Both the position numbers and the translations under genes were made by a program. From CAZPMO01 sp964587515 (GTDB lineage Bacteria > Pseudomonadota > Alphaproteobacteria > MPNO01): DNA of 15,827 nt. The notes beneath the pieces are model-generated. The model made no database searches. It worked only from the letters and a program-made list of their open reading frames with translations, and was not told where the DNA came from. Shown in pieces: positions 7,613-15,219 of the stretch (the first letter of the stretch is position 1; each line of letters begins with the position of its first letter). The stretch is taken from positions 1-15,827 of the forward strand of contig CAZPMO010000113.1 in the NCBI GenBank assembly GCA_964587515.1, read 5' to 3'.

Positions 7613-8807
7613 CGCCGCGCCGGGCGTGACCGAGAATTGGGTTGAAGACCAGCTCTCACGGGGGGCGCTCGCGCTTTATGTCCACTGGCCTTTCTGTCTT
7701 TCCAAATGCCCCTATTGCGACTTCAACAGCCATGTGCGCGGCGCGGTGGACCAGGCCCAATGGCGCGATGCGTTGCTGCGCGAGCTTGATCATTTCGCGG
7801 ACGAAACAAAAGGCCGCGCGCTGATCAGCATCTTCTTCGGTGGCGGCACGCCGTCGCTGATGCCGCCCGCCACCGTGGCTGCGATTATCGACCGGGCGGC
7901 GGCGCGCTGGGGTTTCACGGACGATATGGAGATTACGCTGGAGGCCAACCCGACCTCGGTGGAGGCGGAAAAGTTTTCTGATTTTCAGGCGGCCGGCGTC
8001 AACCGCGTCTCGATCGGGGTGCAGGCGCTCGACGACGCGGCGCTGAAATTCCTTGGTCGCCAGCATTCGGCGCGCGAGGCGCTGGAGGCGGTCGCCACCG
8101 CGGCGCGCGTCTTTCCACGTTATTCCTTCGATCTGATCTATGCGCGCCCCGGCCAGACCCCGGCAGGCTGGCACGCCGAACTGCGCACAGCGCTCGCCCA
8201 TGCCGGGGATCATTTGTCGGTCTACCAACTCACCGTCGAGAAGGGCACGCCCTTCTATGCAGCGCTGCGGCGCGGCGAGTTCGTTCCGCCGGACGAAGAC
8301 ACCCGCGCCGATCTTTACGAGGAAACCCAGGCGATGCTGGTGGAGGCCGGGCTCCAGCCCTACGAAATTTCCAACCATGCGGCCGTCGGCGGCGAGAGCC
8401 GCCACAATCTGGTCTACTGGATGGGCGGCGATTATGTGGGCATCGGTCCCGGCGCCCATGGCCGCTTCGCCGACGGCGCGGGCGCCATCGCAACCGAACA
8501 GATTCCGGCACCAGAGGCGTGGCTGGCCTCGGTGCGGGAGCGCGGACACAGCACGAGGCGACGCGAAGAGATCGCCGCTTCCGACCGGCTATCGGAATTG
8601 CTGATGATGGGGCTCAGGCTGCGCACCGGTATCCTCGGTGGGACGTTCGAACGCGTCACCGGGCGAACCTTCGGCGATGCCCTTGATCCCGGCCGGGTGG
8701 CGCGGCTGGTCGATGGCGGGTTTCTGGAACTCGATGAGGACGGATTGCGTGCGACGGCGGCCGGCCGGCAGCGCCTCGACGCTGTCCTGGCGGCGCTGAT
8801 CGGATAG
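7605..8807 (+). CDS. hemW: radical SAM family haem chaperone HemW
   Basis: HemN-like radical-SAM protein that binds and delivers haem rather than acting as coproporphyrinogen oxidase. The 400-residue product carries the cluster motif C31-x3-C35-x2-C38 (FCLSKCPYCDF), the SAM-binding GGGTPS (79-84), EANPTS, and the conserved VNRVSIGVQ. The HNxxYW haem-binding motif (HNLVYW, 267-272) separates HemW from true HemN. A C-terminal wing domain ends the protein. The start overlaps rdgB by 8 bases. The gene converges on the lpoA-like gene with a 10-base gap between stops. Confidence 0.96.
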   Translation: MADAAPGVTENWVEDQLSRGALALYVHWPFCLSKCPYCDFNSHVRGAVDQAQWRDALLRELDHFADETKGRALISIFFGGGTPSLMPPATVAAIIDRAAARWGFTDDMEITLEANPTSVEAEKFSDFQAAGVNRVSIGVQALDDAALKFLGRQHSAREALEAVATAARVFPRYSFDLIYARPGQTPAGWHAELRTALAHAGDHLSVYQLTVEKGTPFYAALRRGEFVPPDEDTRADLYEETQAMLVEAGLQPYEISNHAAVGGESRHNLVYWMGGDYVGIGPGAHGRFADGAGAIATEQIPAPEAWLASVRERGHSTRRREEIAASDRLSELLMMGLRLRTGILGGTFERVTGRTFGDALDPGRVARLVDGGFLELDEDGLRATAAGRQRLDAVLAALIG

Positions 8808-8817
8808 TGTTCCGGAA

Positions 8818-10266
8818 TCAGTTCGCGAAGTCCTCGAAGCTTTTCGGCGACGGGCTGACCACGCGGAACTGCCACGCCTCGACTTCCAGCACCGCAAGGC
8901 CGCGTTCCGCTTCGCCGGTCGACAGGAAGCGGAAGATTCCGGCGGTCCCGGCGAAACCGTTGGGTGACGTCAGGGCGTCGGCGCTGAAGGCACCGTCCCT
9001 CCGGTTGCGTGCGAGGATCGCGGCCAGTGCGGTCGCGTCGTATGCGAACGGCGCCAGCGGATCCGGCGCGCCGCCAAACAGTTTGCCGAAGCGCAGTTTA
9101 AAGTCGGCGCCGGCGTCGGTGTGGGGCGCCGCGAACCATCCCCCCACCAAAGGCGGCTCGCGTCCCAGCCCGGGCATCAGCCACGACGACATGCCGAGCA
9201 GGCGTATCTTCGCCGTATCGACATCGTAGAACGGCAACAGCGCAGCGATCTCTTTCAGCCGGGCGCCGCCGACCGGCACCAGCAGCGCGTCATAGTCGAT
9301 CTCGCCCAGCGTCTCGATGCCTTCGAGTTGCGAGAGCATGCGCGCCGCCGCGCTGTCACCCTGGGCTTCCAATTCCAGGCGGCGCTCCCGCAAAGCGCCC
9401 TGACGTTCTTCATATCGCGCCAGCCGGCGCACCGACGCCGACAGATCGCTGCCGTCGGGCGCGAAGAAAACCACGCGGGACATTTCACCGCCATCGCGTT
9501 CGGCGGCGGTGCGCAATTCGTCCACGACGCGCCGCCCGAACGCCGAATCGGGCGCCAGCGCCGCGAATCTCAGGACCCCGCGAGAACGGGCATAGGAGAC
9601 CACGCGGGAGATCTCGGAACGCGGCAGCAATCCAATCAAATAGATCTTCTGGCGCGCCACCTCGCGGTTGTTGGAAAACACCACCATGTTGATGCCCGCG
9701 TCGTGGGCCAGCGGCGCCGCCGCGGCCACCGATTCCGAAAATAGCGGGCCGAGCAGGAGGCGCACACCGTCGGACACCGCCGCCGTGACCGCGGCGCGCG
9801 CGCCCTCGGGCGTCCCTTCGGTATCGTAGGGCATGAGCACGAAATCCTGGTCGGCGAGATCGAACAAAGCGATTTCCGCCGCTCGCAGCATTGATTCGCC
9901 AAGCTCGGCTTCGCGTCCCGAAAGGGGCAGCAGGATGCCGATGCGTGTGAACGAGGTGAAGCCGGGGGGTGGTTTCAGCGTAATCCTGGGCGTTTCAGGC
10001 GCTGGGGGAGCCTCGATTTTCGGGACCGGCTCGGGCGGCAAGGACGCCTGTTCCGTAGGCGCCGGCGCGGGGGTCTGGATGGCCACGGGCGGTGGCGGCG
10101 GTGGCGGCGCGACAACCGGTTTCGCGGGCGCGGCTTGCGCCGGCCCGGAGCGGTCCGGTACCTTTGCCTCCTGACAGGCCGATACCACCACAACCAAGAT
10201 GAGCGGCAATGTCGCGGAAGCGATCCGGCGCAACACGGCGAAACCAGGATGAGCGATCGGGCGCAA
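8818..10266 (-). CDS. LpoA-like penicillin-binding protein activator, outer-membrane lipoprotein
   Basis: Predicted lipoprotein with a periplasmic-binding type-I fold, related to the LpoA/YraM group that activates PBP1A from the outer membrane in gammaproteobacteria. The N-terminus has a hydrophobic signal (LPLILVVV) and lipobox VSAC. A Pro/Ala-rich linker of about 75 residues then spans the periplasm. The binding domain begins at FTRIGILLPLSGREAELG and contains LLLGPLFSES. A charged helical insertion (about YEERQGALRERRLELEAQ) sits in its second lobe. There is no ATG: the usable starts are TTG at 10266 (GGAG seven bases upstream, chosen), GTG at 10236 and TTG at 10302. Its 5' end overlaps the divergent rsmI gene. 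LpoA's activation of PBP1A is known from E. coli; the same role here is inferred from fold and synteny. Confidence 0.85.
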   Translation of the reverse strand: MRPIAHPGFAVLRRIASATLPLILVVVVSACQEAKVPDRSGPAQAAPAKPVVAPPPPPPPVAIQTPAPAPTEQASLPPEPVPKIEAPPAPETPRITLKPPPGFTSFTRIGILLPLSGREAELGESMLRAAEIALFDLADQDFVLMPYDTEGTPEGARAAVTAAVSDGVRLLLGPLFSESVAAAAPLAHDAGINMVVFSNNREVARQKIYLIGLLPRSEISRVVSYARSRGVLRFAALAPDSAFGRRVVDELRTAAERDGGEMSRVVFFAPDGSDLSASVRRLARYEERQGALRERRLELEAQGDSAAARMLSQLEGIETLGEIDYDALLVPVGGARLKEIAALLPFYDVDTAKIRLLGMSSWLMPGLGREPPLVGGWFAAPHTDAGADFKLRFGKLFGGAPDPLAPFAYDATALAAILARNRRDGAFSADALTSPNGFAGTAGIFRFLSTGEAERGLAVLEVEAWQFRVVSPSPKSFEDFAN

Positions 10267-11198
10267 GAAACGTCTCCGCGGGCGGGTCCGGCGGCGGCTC
10301 AAAGCCTATCGCCGCGCCGGGCGCAAGTAAACCGGACGAAGGCGGCGACCTCATCGGGCTTCATATCGTCGCCACCCCGATAGGAAATATGGGCGACATC
10401 ACGCTGCGCGCAATCGAAATTTTGCGGCGCGCCGACATCATCGCCTGCGAGGATACGCGCGTAACCGGCCGCCTGCTGAAAGCGCACGGCGTCACGACGC
10501 CGATGACACAGTATCACGAACACAATGCATCGCGTGCGCGCCCGGCGTTGATCGCGCGGCTGGAAAAGGGCGGGAGCATCGCGCTGGTGTCGGATGCTGG
10601 TACGCCCCTGATATCCGATCCCGGCTACCGGCTGGTGAAAGAGGCGGTCGAGGCGGGGATCGCGGTAACCACGGCGCCGGGCGCCTCGGCCACGTTGTCG
10701 GCGCTGGTGGTTTCGGGTTTGCCGAGCGACCGGTTCCTGTTCGCGGGCTTTCCGCCGACCCGCGCGGCGGCGCGGCGCGAATCGCTGGCGGAGTTGAGCG
10801 GCGTCCCCGCGACGCTGATCTTTCTGGAATCGACCAAACGTCTCGCGGCGACGCTGAAGGATATGACCGAAATTCTGGGCCGGCGGGACGCCGCCGTGGC
10901 GCGCGAACTGACCAAGCTGCACGAGGAGGTGCGGCGCGGCGATCTCGCCGAGCTTGCCGCCTATTATGCCGACAGCGCCCCGCCAAAGGGCGAGGCGGTG
11001 ATCGTCGTCGGGCCGCCCGGCGCGGCGGCGGGGTTGAGTGCTGCCGAGATCGAAGCACGCCTTGCCGAGGCGCTTGCGACCATGACCATCCGCGACGCGG
11101 CGGCGGCGGTCGCCGCGGAAACCGGGCAACCGAGACGGCGGCTTTATGCGCGGGCGCTGGAAATCGCGGCGAAAAAGCAGGCCGATGACGCGGGCTGA
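10209..11198 (+). CDS. rsmI: 16S rRNA (cytidine(1402)-2'-O)-methyltransferase RsmI
   Basis: SAM-dependent methyltransferase of the tetrapyrrole-methylase superfamily that 2'-O-methylates C1402 in the 16S decoding centre. Core motifs are clear: GLHIVATPIGNMGDITLRA, ACEDTRVTGRLL, QYHEHN, the SAM-loop IALVSDAGTPLISDPGYRLV, APGASATLSAL and the GFPP segment. The C-terminal helix-turn-helix-like tail (TIRDAAAAVAAETGQPRRR) is also present. The ATG at 10209 gives 329 residues with an unconserved tail of about 48 residues before the core. No later in-frame start codon precedes the core, so this start is nearly forced although its ribosome site is poor. It is followed by yraN with a 14-base overlap. 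Confidence 0.95.
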   Translation: MSRKRSGATRRNQDERSGARNVSAGGSGGGSKPIAAPGASKPDEGGDLIGLHIVATPIGNMGDITLRAIEILRRADIIACEDTRVTGRLLKAHGVTTPMTQYHEHNASRARPALIARLEKGGSIALVSDAGTPLISDPGYRLVKEAVEAGIAVTTAPGASATLSALVVSGLPSDRFLFAGFPPTRAAARRESLAELSGVPATLIFLESTKRLAATLKDMTEILGRRDAAVARELTKLHEEVRRGDLAELAAYYADSAPPKGEAVIVVGPPGAAAGLSAAEIEARLAEALATMTIRDAAAAVAAETGQPRRRLYARALEIAAKKQADDAG

Positions 11199-11547
11199 GC
11201 GCACGCGGCGCTATCGCCTGGGGCGCTGGGCCGAGGATATTTGCGCGTGGCATCTGCGGGCGCGCGGCTATCGCGTGCTGGCCCGGCGGTTCCGCGTTCC
11301 GGTGGGCGAGATTGATATCGTGGCCCGGCGCGGCGGCGTCCTCGCGTTTATCGAGGTCAAGGCGCGGCGCGATCATCGCCTCGCCGTGGAATCGCTGACC
11401 CCTCACCAGCGTCGCCGCATTCGTCGCGCCGCCATGGCCTTTACCTCGGCCCGGCCCGGACTCGCCGAGCTCGATCAGCGCTTCGACGTGATGGCGGTGA
11501 CGCCTTGGGCGCTGCCCGATCACATCATCGACGCGTGGCGCGATTAG
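11185..11547 (+). CDS. yraN: YraN family protein (UPF0102, endonuclease-like fold)
   Basis: A 120-residue UPF0102/YraN protein with a restriction-endonuclease-like core. GRWAEDICAWHLRARGYRVLARRFR is followed by GEIDIVARRGGVLAFIEVKARRD; the E-x-D and E-x-K residues are the presumed metal-binding active site. The cellular role is uncertain; the family is linked to DNA processing by fold only. The ATG at 11185 overlaps the rsmI end by 14 bases, has GCAGG upstream and begins just before the conserved part. It is a usual neighbour of rsmI. Confidence 0.92.
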   Translation: MTRAERTRRYRLGRWAEDICAWHLRARGYRVLARRFRVPVGEIDIVARRGGVLAFIEVKARRDHRLAVESLTPHQRRRIRRAAMAFTSARPGLAELDQRFDVMAVTPWALPDHIIDAWRD

Positions 11548-11575
11548 AAATTATCGATGCTTGGCGCGAATGAAA
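11524..11575 (+). repeat. imperfect tandem duplication of the yraN 3' end
   Basis: Two adjacent near-copies of about 25 bases, offset by 26. The first encodes the last residues of YraN (IIDAWRD-stop). The second, starting at 11550, would read IIDAWRE-stop in its own frame. About four fifths of positions match by eye. It suggests an old slippage duplication that left a decayed copy in the intergenic space. Confidence 0.5.
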
Positions 11576-11589
11576 TTCGGCGGCAATAT
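11561..11589 (+). promoter_or_regulatory. possible promoter for the BON lipoprotein gene
   Basis: TTGGCG (11561-11566), 17 bases, then CAATAT (11584-11589), in the only gap (66 bases) of the rsmI-gshB run and about 24 bases before the lipoprotein ATG. It is a moderate match. The left box lies inside the duplicated yraN tail. Confidence 0.3.
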
Positions 11590-11613
11590 GCGCACGCCAT
11601 GAAGGAGCAAGGA

Positions 11614-12231
11614 ATGAATCGCAGAAATCCGACCGGTCCCACCATCGCCCTGGCCGTCATGTTGGGGATCTCCGCCATATCGCTCAACGGCTGCGTCGGG
11701 GTCGCGGTCGGCGGCGGCGCGACCGCCGCGACGGCGGCGGCGCAGGAAAGGGGATTCCGCACCGCCGTCAACGACACCGTGATCCGGGCGCGGATAAACG
11801 ATCTGTGGTTTACCCACAGCGTCGATCTGTACAAGGACGTCTCGCTTCAGATCGTCGAGGGCCGCGTGTTGCTGACCGGCCAGGTGCCCAACGCTAAGGT
11901 GCGTGAGGACGCCGTGCGGCTGACATGGAAGGCCAAGGGCGTGCGCGAGGTGATAAACGAAATTCAGGTCACCAGCGAAAGCGGCATCGTGTCCTATTCG
12001 CGCGATGTCTGGATAACCGCCCAGTTCAAATCCAAGATGGTTTTGGACAAGCAGGTTTCCTCGATCAACTATTCGGTCGAGACGGTCGGCGGCATCGTGT
12101 ACCTGATCGGCATCGCCCAGAACCAGGCGGAGCTTGACCGGGTGGTGAATCACGCCCGCAATCTCAAATATGTCCGTCGCGTGGTCAGCTACGTCCTGCT
12201 CAAGACAGACCCGCGTCGCGGGAAGTCGTGA
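11614..12231 (+). CDS. two-BON-domain lipoprotein (DolP/YraP-like)
   Basis: Predicted outer-membrane lipoprotein of 205 residues. A signal peptide (IALAVMLGISAISL) ends in the lipobox LNGC with Cys27 as the lipidated residue, followed by a Gly/Ala-rich stretch. Two BON domains follow (about 50-115 and 125-200), each with the pattern of a helix and the V-x-L-x-G strand (GRVLLTGQV; GIVYLIGIA). DolP in E. coli binds anionic phospholipids and supports envelope integrity, and it is encoded in the lpoA-yraN cluster, so the synteny here supports an orthologous role. The ATG at 11614 is chosen because AAGGAG lies six bases upstream and the signal peptide starts there. It shares a GTGA overlap with the next gene. 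Confidence 0.88.
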   Translation: MNRRNPTGPTIALAVMLGISAISLNGCVGVAVGGGATAATAAAQERGFRTAVNDTVIRARINDLWFTHSVDLYKDVSLQIVEGRVLLTGQVPNAKVREDAVRLTWKAKGVREVINEIQVTSESGIVSYSRDVWITAQFKSKMVLDKQVSSINYSVETVGGIVYLIGIAQNQAELDRVVNHARNLKYVRRVVSYVLLKTDPRRGKS

Positions 12232-13061
12232 ACGCGGCAAGCGAAGCCGAGGCCATCCTGCGAGATTTCGCCGCGCGGCCCGAAGACGAGATCGATCTCG
12301 GCGAAGGCGGGCTTGCGTTGGCCGCGATGGAACGGCCGCGCGCGCCGCTGGCGGATTATCGCGCGCACCTCGCCGATATCGCGGACAGCGTCGCGCGCCG
12401 CGCGTCGGGCGACATCGCGGGCGCGGCGGACCGCTTGGAAGTTTTGAACGCGGCAATCCTCGGCGACCACGCCTATGCCGGCGATACCGAGACCTATGAC
12501 GACATCCAGAACGCCAACATGTTCCGCGTGATCGACCGCCGCAAGGGGCTGCCGGTGGCGCTCGGCATTCTCTACATTCACGGCGCGCGCGCGCAATCGT
12601 GGCAGGCGGCCGGCGTGAATTTCCCCGGCCATTTCCTGATCCGCCTCGATGTCGGGGCGGAGCAGATCATCGCCGATCCGTTCCACGGCGGCCGGGTGGT
12701 CGGCGCGGCCGAGCTTCGCCGGTTGTTGAAACACGCGGCGGGGCAGGACGCCGAACTGACGCCGGAACATTATCGGCCGGCCGGCAACCGGCAGGTGCTG
12801 ATCCGGCTGCACAACAACATAAAGTTCCGGCGGCTGCGCGACGGCGCCATCGAACGCGCGGTCGCCGCGATCGAGGCGATGCTGATGCTGGCGCCGGACG
12901 AGATCGAACTGTGGAGCGAGGCGAGCGCGCTGAACGCGCGGCTCGGCAATATGGGCGCGGCGATCGCGGCGCTCGAATCGTGCCTCGAGCACTGCGCCGA
13001 CGACGAATTGCGCTACAGTATCGCCGCCAGTCTTCAGCAGCTGCGCACCAAACTGAATTAG
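12228..13061 (+). CDS. SirB1 family transglutaminase-like protein with C-terminal TPR-type helices
   Basis: A 277-residue cytosolic protein of the SirB1/transglutaminase-like plus tetratricopeptide group. The SirB1 core is clear: MFRVIDRRKGLPVALGILY (about 98-116) and AAGVNFPGHFLIRL (127-140), then IIADPFHGG. The C-terminal 80 residues form helical repeats (AVAAIEAMLMLAPDEIELW and GAAIAALESCLEHC). The only cysteines (252 and 256) are in the repeat region, so no Cys-His-Asp transglutaminase/protease site can form in the core; a non-enzymatic or altered role is likely. The start is a GTG in a GTGA overlap with the BON lipoprotein stop, implying coupled translation. No function is established for this family that I could assign here. 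Confidence 0.85.
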   Translation: MNAASEAEAILRDFAARPEDEIDLGEGGLALAAMERPRAPLADYRAHLADIADSVARRASGDIAGAADRLEVLNAAILGDHAYAGDTETYDDIQNANMFRVIDRRKGLPVALGILYIHGARAQSWQAAGVNFPGHFLIRLDVGAEQIIADPFHGGRVVGAAELRRLLKHAAGQDAELTPEHYRPAGNRQVLIRLHNNIKFRRLRDGAIERAVAAIEAMLMLAPDEIELWSEASALNARLGNMGAAIAALESCLEHCADDELRYSIAASLQQLRTKLN

Positions 13062-13072
13062 AGGGGGAAAGC

Positions 13073-14038
13073 ATGAGCCTCGCGGTCGCGATCCAGATGG
13101 ACCCAATCGAATTGGTCGATATCGACGCCGATTCGACTTTCGCGCTGGCGTTGGAGGCGCAGCGCCGGGGTCACGCGTTGCTGCATTATCTGCCGCAGGA
13201 TCTGGTGTTCCGCAATCACCGGCTCTATGCCCGCACCCGGCCGCTGGAAGTGCGGCGCGAACGGGGCAACCACTTCACCTTGGGCGAGGCCCAGATGCTC
13301 GACCTCGCGACCGCCGATATCGTGCTGATGCGCCAGGACCCGCCCTTCGATATGGCCTATATCACCGCGACGCATCTGTTGGAGCACATCCACCCGGACA
13401 CGCTGGTGGTCAACGACCCGGCGCATGTGCGCAACGCGCCGGAAAAGCTGTTCGTGACCCATTTCGAAGGGGTAATGCCGCCGACGCTGATCACCACCGA
13501 CCGAGACGAAATTCTCGCCTTTCGCGACGAATACAAGGACATCATCGTGAAACCGCTGTTCGGCAATGGCGGCGCCGGGGTTTTCCACGTCAAACCCGAC
13601 GATGAGAATCTTTCGTCGTTGCTCGAGATGTTCACCGAGATGTATCGCGAGCCGATCATCATCCAGAAATACCTGCCCGAGATCCGCCAGGGCGACAAGC
13701 GCATCATCCTGGTCGACGGCGTACCGGCCGGAGCGGTCAGCCGCATACCGTCCGAGGGTGAGGCGCGGGCCAATTTCCACGCCGGCGGCGCGGCGCAAAA
13801 AACACCGCTGACCCGGCGCGAACGCGAGATCTGCGAGGCCATCGGCCCGGCGCTTTCCGAACGCGGGCTGATCTTCGTCGGCATCGACGTGATCGGCGAT
13901 TATTTGACCGAAATCAACGTTACCTCGCCGACCGGCATCCAGGAGATCAACCGGCTCGACAACATCCAGATCGAAGCCCTGATCTGGGACGCGATCGAAA
14001 AGCGCTACTCCGAGACCCGGGATACGCGGCCTACCTGA
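13073..14038 (+). CDS. gshB: glutathione synthetase
   Basis: ATP-grasp ligase that joins gamma-glutamylcysteine and glycine in the second step of glutathione synthesis, in the cytosol. The 321-residue product is full length. An N-terminal pre-ATP-grasp domain begins LAVAIQMDPIELVDIDADST. The central region includes VLMRQDPPFDMAYI (84-97) and VVNDP. The ATP-binding loop is IIVKPLFGNGGAGVF (157-171), followed by GDKRIILVDG. The C-terminal catalytic strand is GIDVIGDYLTEINVTSPTGI (270-289). The start has a strong GAGGGGG ribosome site. The gene is 11 bases after the SirB1-like gene, so probably in the same transcript. Confidence 0.98.
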   Translation: MSLAVAIQMDPIELVDIDADSTFALALEAQRRGHALLHYLPQDLVFRNHRLYARTRPLEVRRERGNHFTLGEAQMLDLATADIVLMRQDPPFDMAYITATHLLEHIHPDTLVVNDPAHVRNAPEKLFVTHFEGVMPPTLITTDRDEILAFRDEYKDIIVKPLFGNGGAGVFHVKPDDENLSSLLEMFTEMYREPIIIQKYLPEIRQGDKRIILVDGVPAGAVSRIPSEGEARANFHAGGAAQKTPLTRREREICEAIGPALSERGLIFVGIDVIGDYLTEINVTSPTGIQEINRLDNIQIEALIWDAIEKRYSETRDTRPT

Positions 14039-14054
14039 ACCCTTGCCGGACCCG

Positions 14055-14090
14055 GTTCATGGTGTTACCGTGTTCGAACAAACCATGAAC
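14055..14090. repeat. nested inverted repeat between gshB and comM
   Basis: Perfect 9-base arms GTTCATGGT (14055-14063) and ACCATGAAC (14082-14090) enclose a second palindrome, TGTTCGAACA (14071-14080). No T-run follows, so an intrinsic terminator is unlikely. A CATAAT (14090-14095) touching the right arm could be a -10 box, which would make this an operator overlapping a comM promoter. That reading is inference. Confidence 0.45.
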
Positions 14091-14203
14091 ATAATTCGGG
14101 GCATGGGCATATGGCCACGGCAAGTTCCGCATTGATTACCGAGGGCGCGCCTGCGCAAGCTGGCCCATCGCCGCATGTCTTCAGGGGGGAGGCCACGCCG
14201 CGC

Positions 14204-15139
14204 ATGGTGTCCCGCGTCGCCACGGTCGCGTTCCAGGGGATCGATGTCCTGGACATCGACGTTCAGGTCCAGACCTCGTCGGGGCTGCCCGCCTTCGTGA
14301 TCGTCGGGCTGCCCGACAAGGCGGTGGCGGAATCGAAGGAACGGGTGCGCGCCGCGCTGGCAGCCATCGGTCTGTCGCTGCCGCCGCGCCACATCACGGT
14401 GAATCTCGCCCCGGCCGACGTGCTGAAGGAAGGCAGCCATTTCGATCTGCCGATCGCGCTGGCGCTGCTGCTGGCGATGGACGTGCTGCCGGTCGATGCG
14501 CTCGAACCATATGCCGCGCTGGGCGAGCTTGCGCTCGACGGCGCCATCAACCCGGTGGCCGGCGTGCTGGCGGCCGCAATCGGGGCGGCGGGCGCCGGGC
14601 GCGGCGTGATCTGTCCGGCCGCCTGCGGCGGCGAGGCGGCCTGGGCCGGCACCGATGTGGAGGTGCTGGCCGCGCCGTCGCTGCTGGCGCTGATCAACCA
14701 TTTCAAGGGCGCGCAGGTGCTGAGCCCGCCGCAAGCCGTACTGGCCGAGGACGACACGACCCGAATTCCCGATTTACGCGACATCAAGGGCCAGGAGACC
14801 GCCAAGCGGGCGCTCGAAATCGCCGCCGCCGGGGGCCATAATCTGCTGCTGATCGGCCCGCCCGGGGCTGGAAAATCGATGTTGGCCCAGCGCCTGCCCG
14901 GGTTGCTGCCGCCGCTCGCGCCCGCCGAGGCGCTCGAGATCACCATGATCCATTCCATCGCCGGCGCGCTCGAAGGCGGCCGGCTGCTGCGCGCGCGGCC
15001 GTTCCGCGACCCGCACCATACCGCCTCGGTGGCGTCGCTGGTGGGCGGCGGGACGCGGGCAAGGCCGGGCGAGGCGTCATTGGCCCATAACGGCGTCCTG
15101 TTCCTCGACGAGTTGCCGGAATTTCACGGTATTAGGTAG
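14204..15139 (+). pseudogene. comM: truncated comM (YifB-type Mg-chelatase-like AAA+ ATPase), 5' part only
   Basis: The ComM/YifB family are AAA+ DNA helicases involved in natural transformation and homologous recombination, usually a little over 500 residues. Here 311 residues remain. The N-terminal ChlI-like domain is intact (VATVAFQGIDVLDIDVQVQ, GLPDKAVAESKERVRAAL, VNLAPADVLKEGSHFDLPIA). Walker A is GPPGAGKS (218-225), and RPFRDPHHTASVASLVGGG follows. Walker B (VLFLDE, 298-303) is followed only by LPEFHGIR and a TAG. Sensor and arginine-finger elements and the Mg_chelatase_C domain are missing. No other frame downstream resembles the expected continuation, so this is replacement of sequence and not a simple frameshift. 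I prefer the ATG at 14204 (GGGGGGAGG upstream, conserved family start); an in-frame ATG at 14111 would add 31 unconserved residues. Confidence 0.93.
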
Positions 15140-15168
15140 CAAACGCACCAAGCGGTCGTTGCTACCTA
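15133..15168. repeat. bulged hairpin at the comM break point
   Basis: Perfect 10-base arms TAGGTAGCAA (15133-15142) and TTGCTACCTA (15159-15168). Inside, CG pairs with CG and ACC with GGT around an AAGC loop, giving about 15 paired bases with one unpaired base (15143 and 15146) at each of two points on one side. The comM stop TAG lies in the left arm. Such subterminal bulged hairpins occur at ends of single-strand transposons (IS200/IS605, REP-associated), but no such transposase is seen here. Confidence 0.75.
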
Positions 15169-15204
15169 TGTCGAGGCAACGGTGAAAGGTGAAATGGAAA
15201 ATTT

Positions 15205-15219
15205 GCGCCATCGTGGCGC
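15205..15219 (-). terminator. possible terminator of the minus-strand gene
   Basis: On the minus strand, GCGCCA-CGA-TGGCGC forms a tight 6-base stem with a three-base loop, followed by AAATTTTCC. It overlaps the first base of the stop codon position of the flanking gene. The T-run is short, so termination may be inefficient. Confidence 0.4.

Noticed and set aside
12599..13072. Upstream in-frame extension of gshB
   Set aside because: It reads through the SirB1-like gene in a wrong frame with Arg/Gly-rich sequence; the strong ribosome site and conserved start at 13073 fix the real N-terminus.
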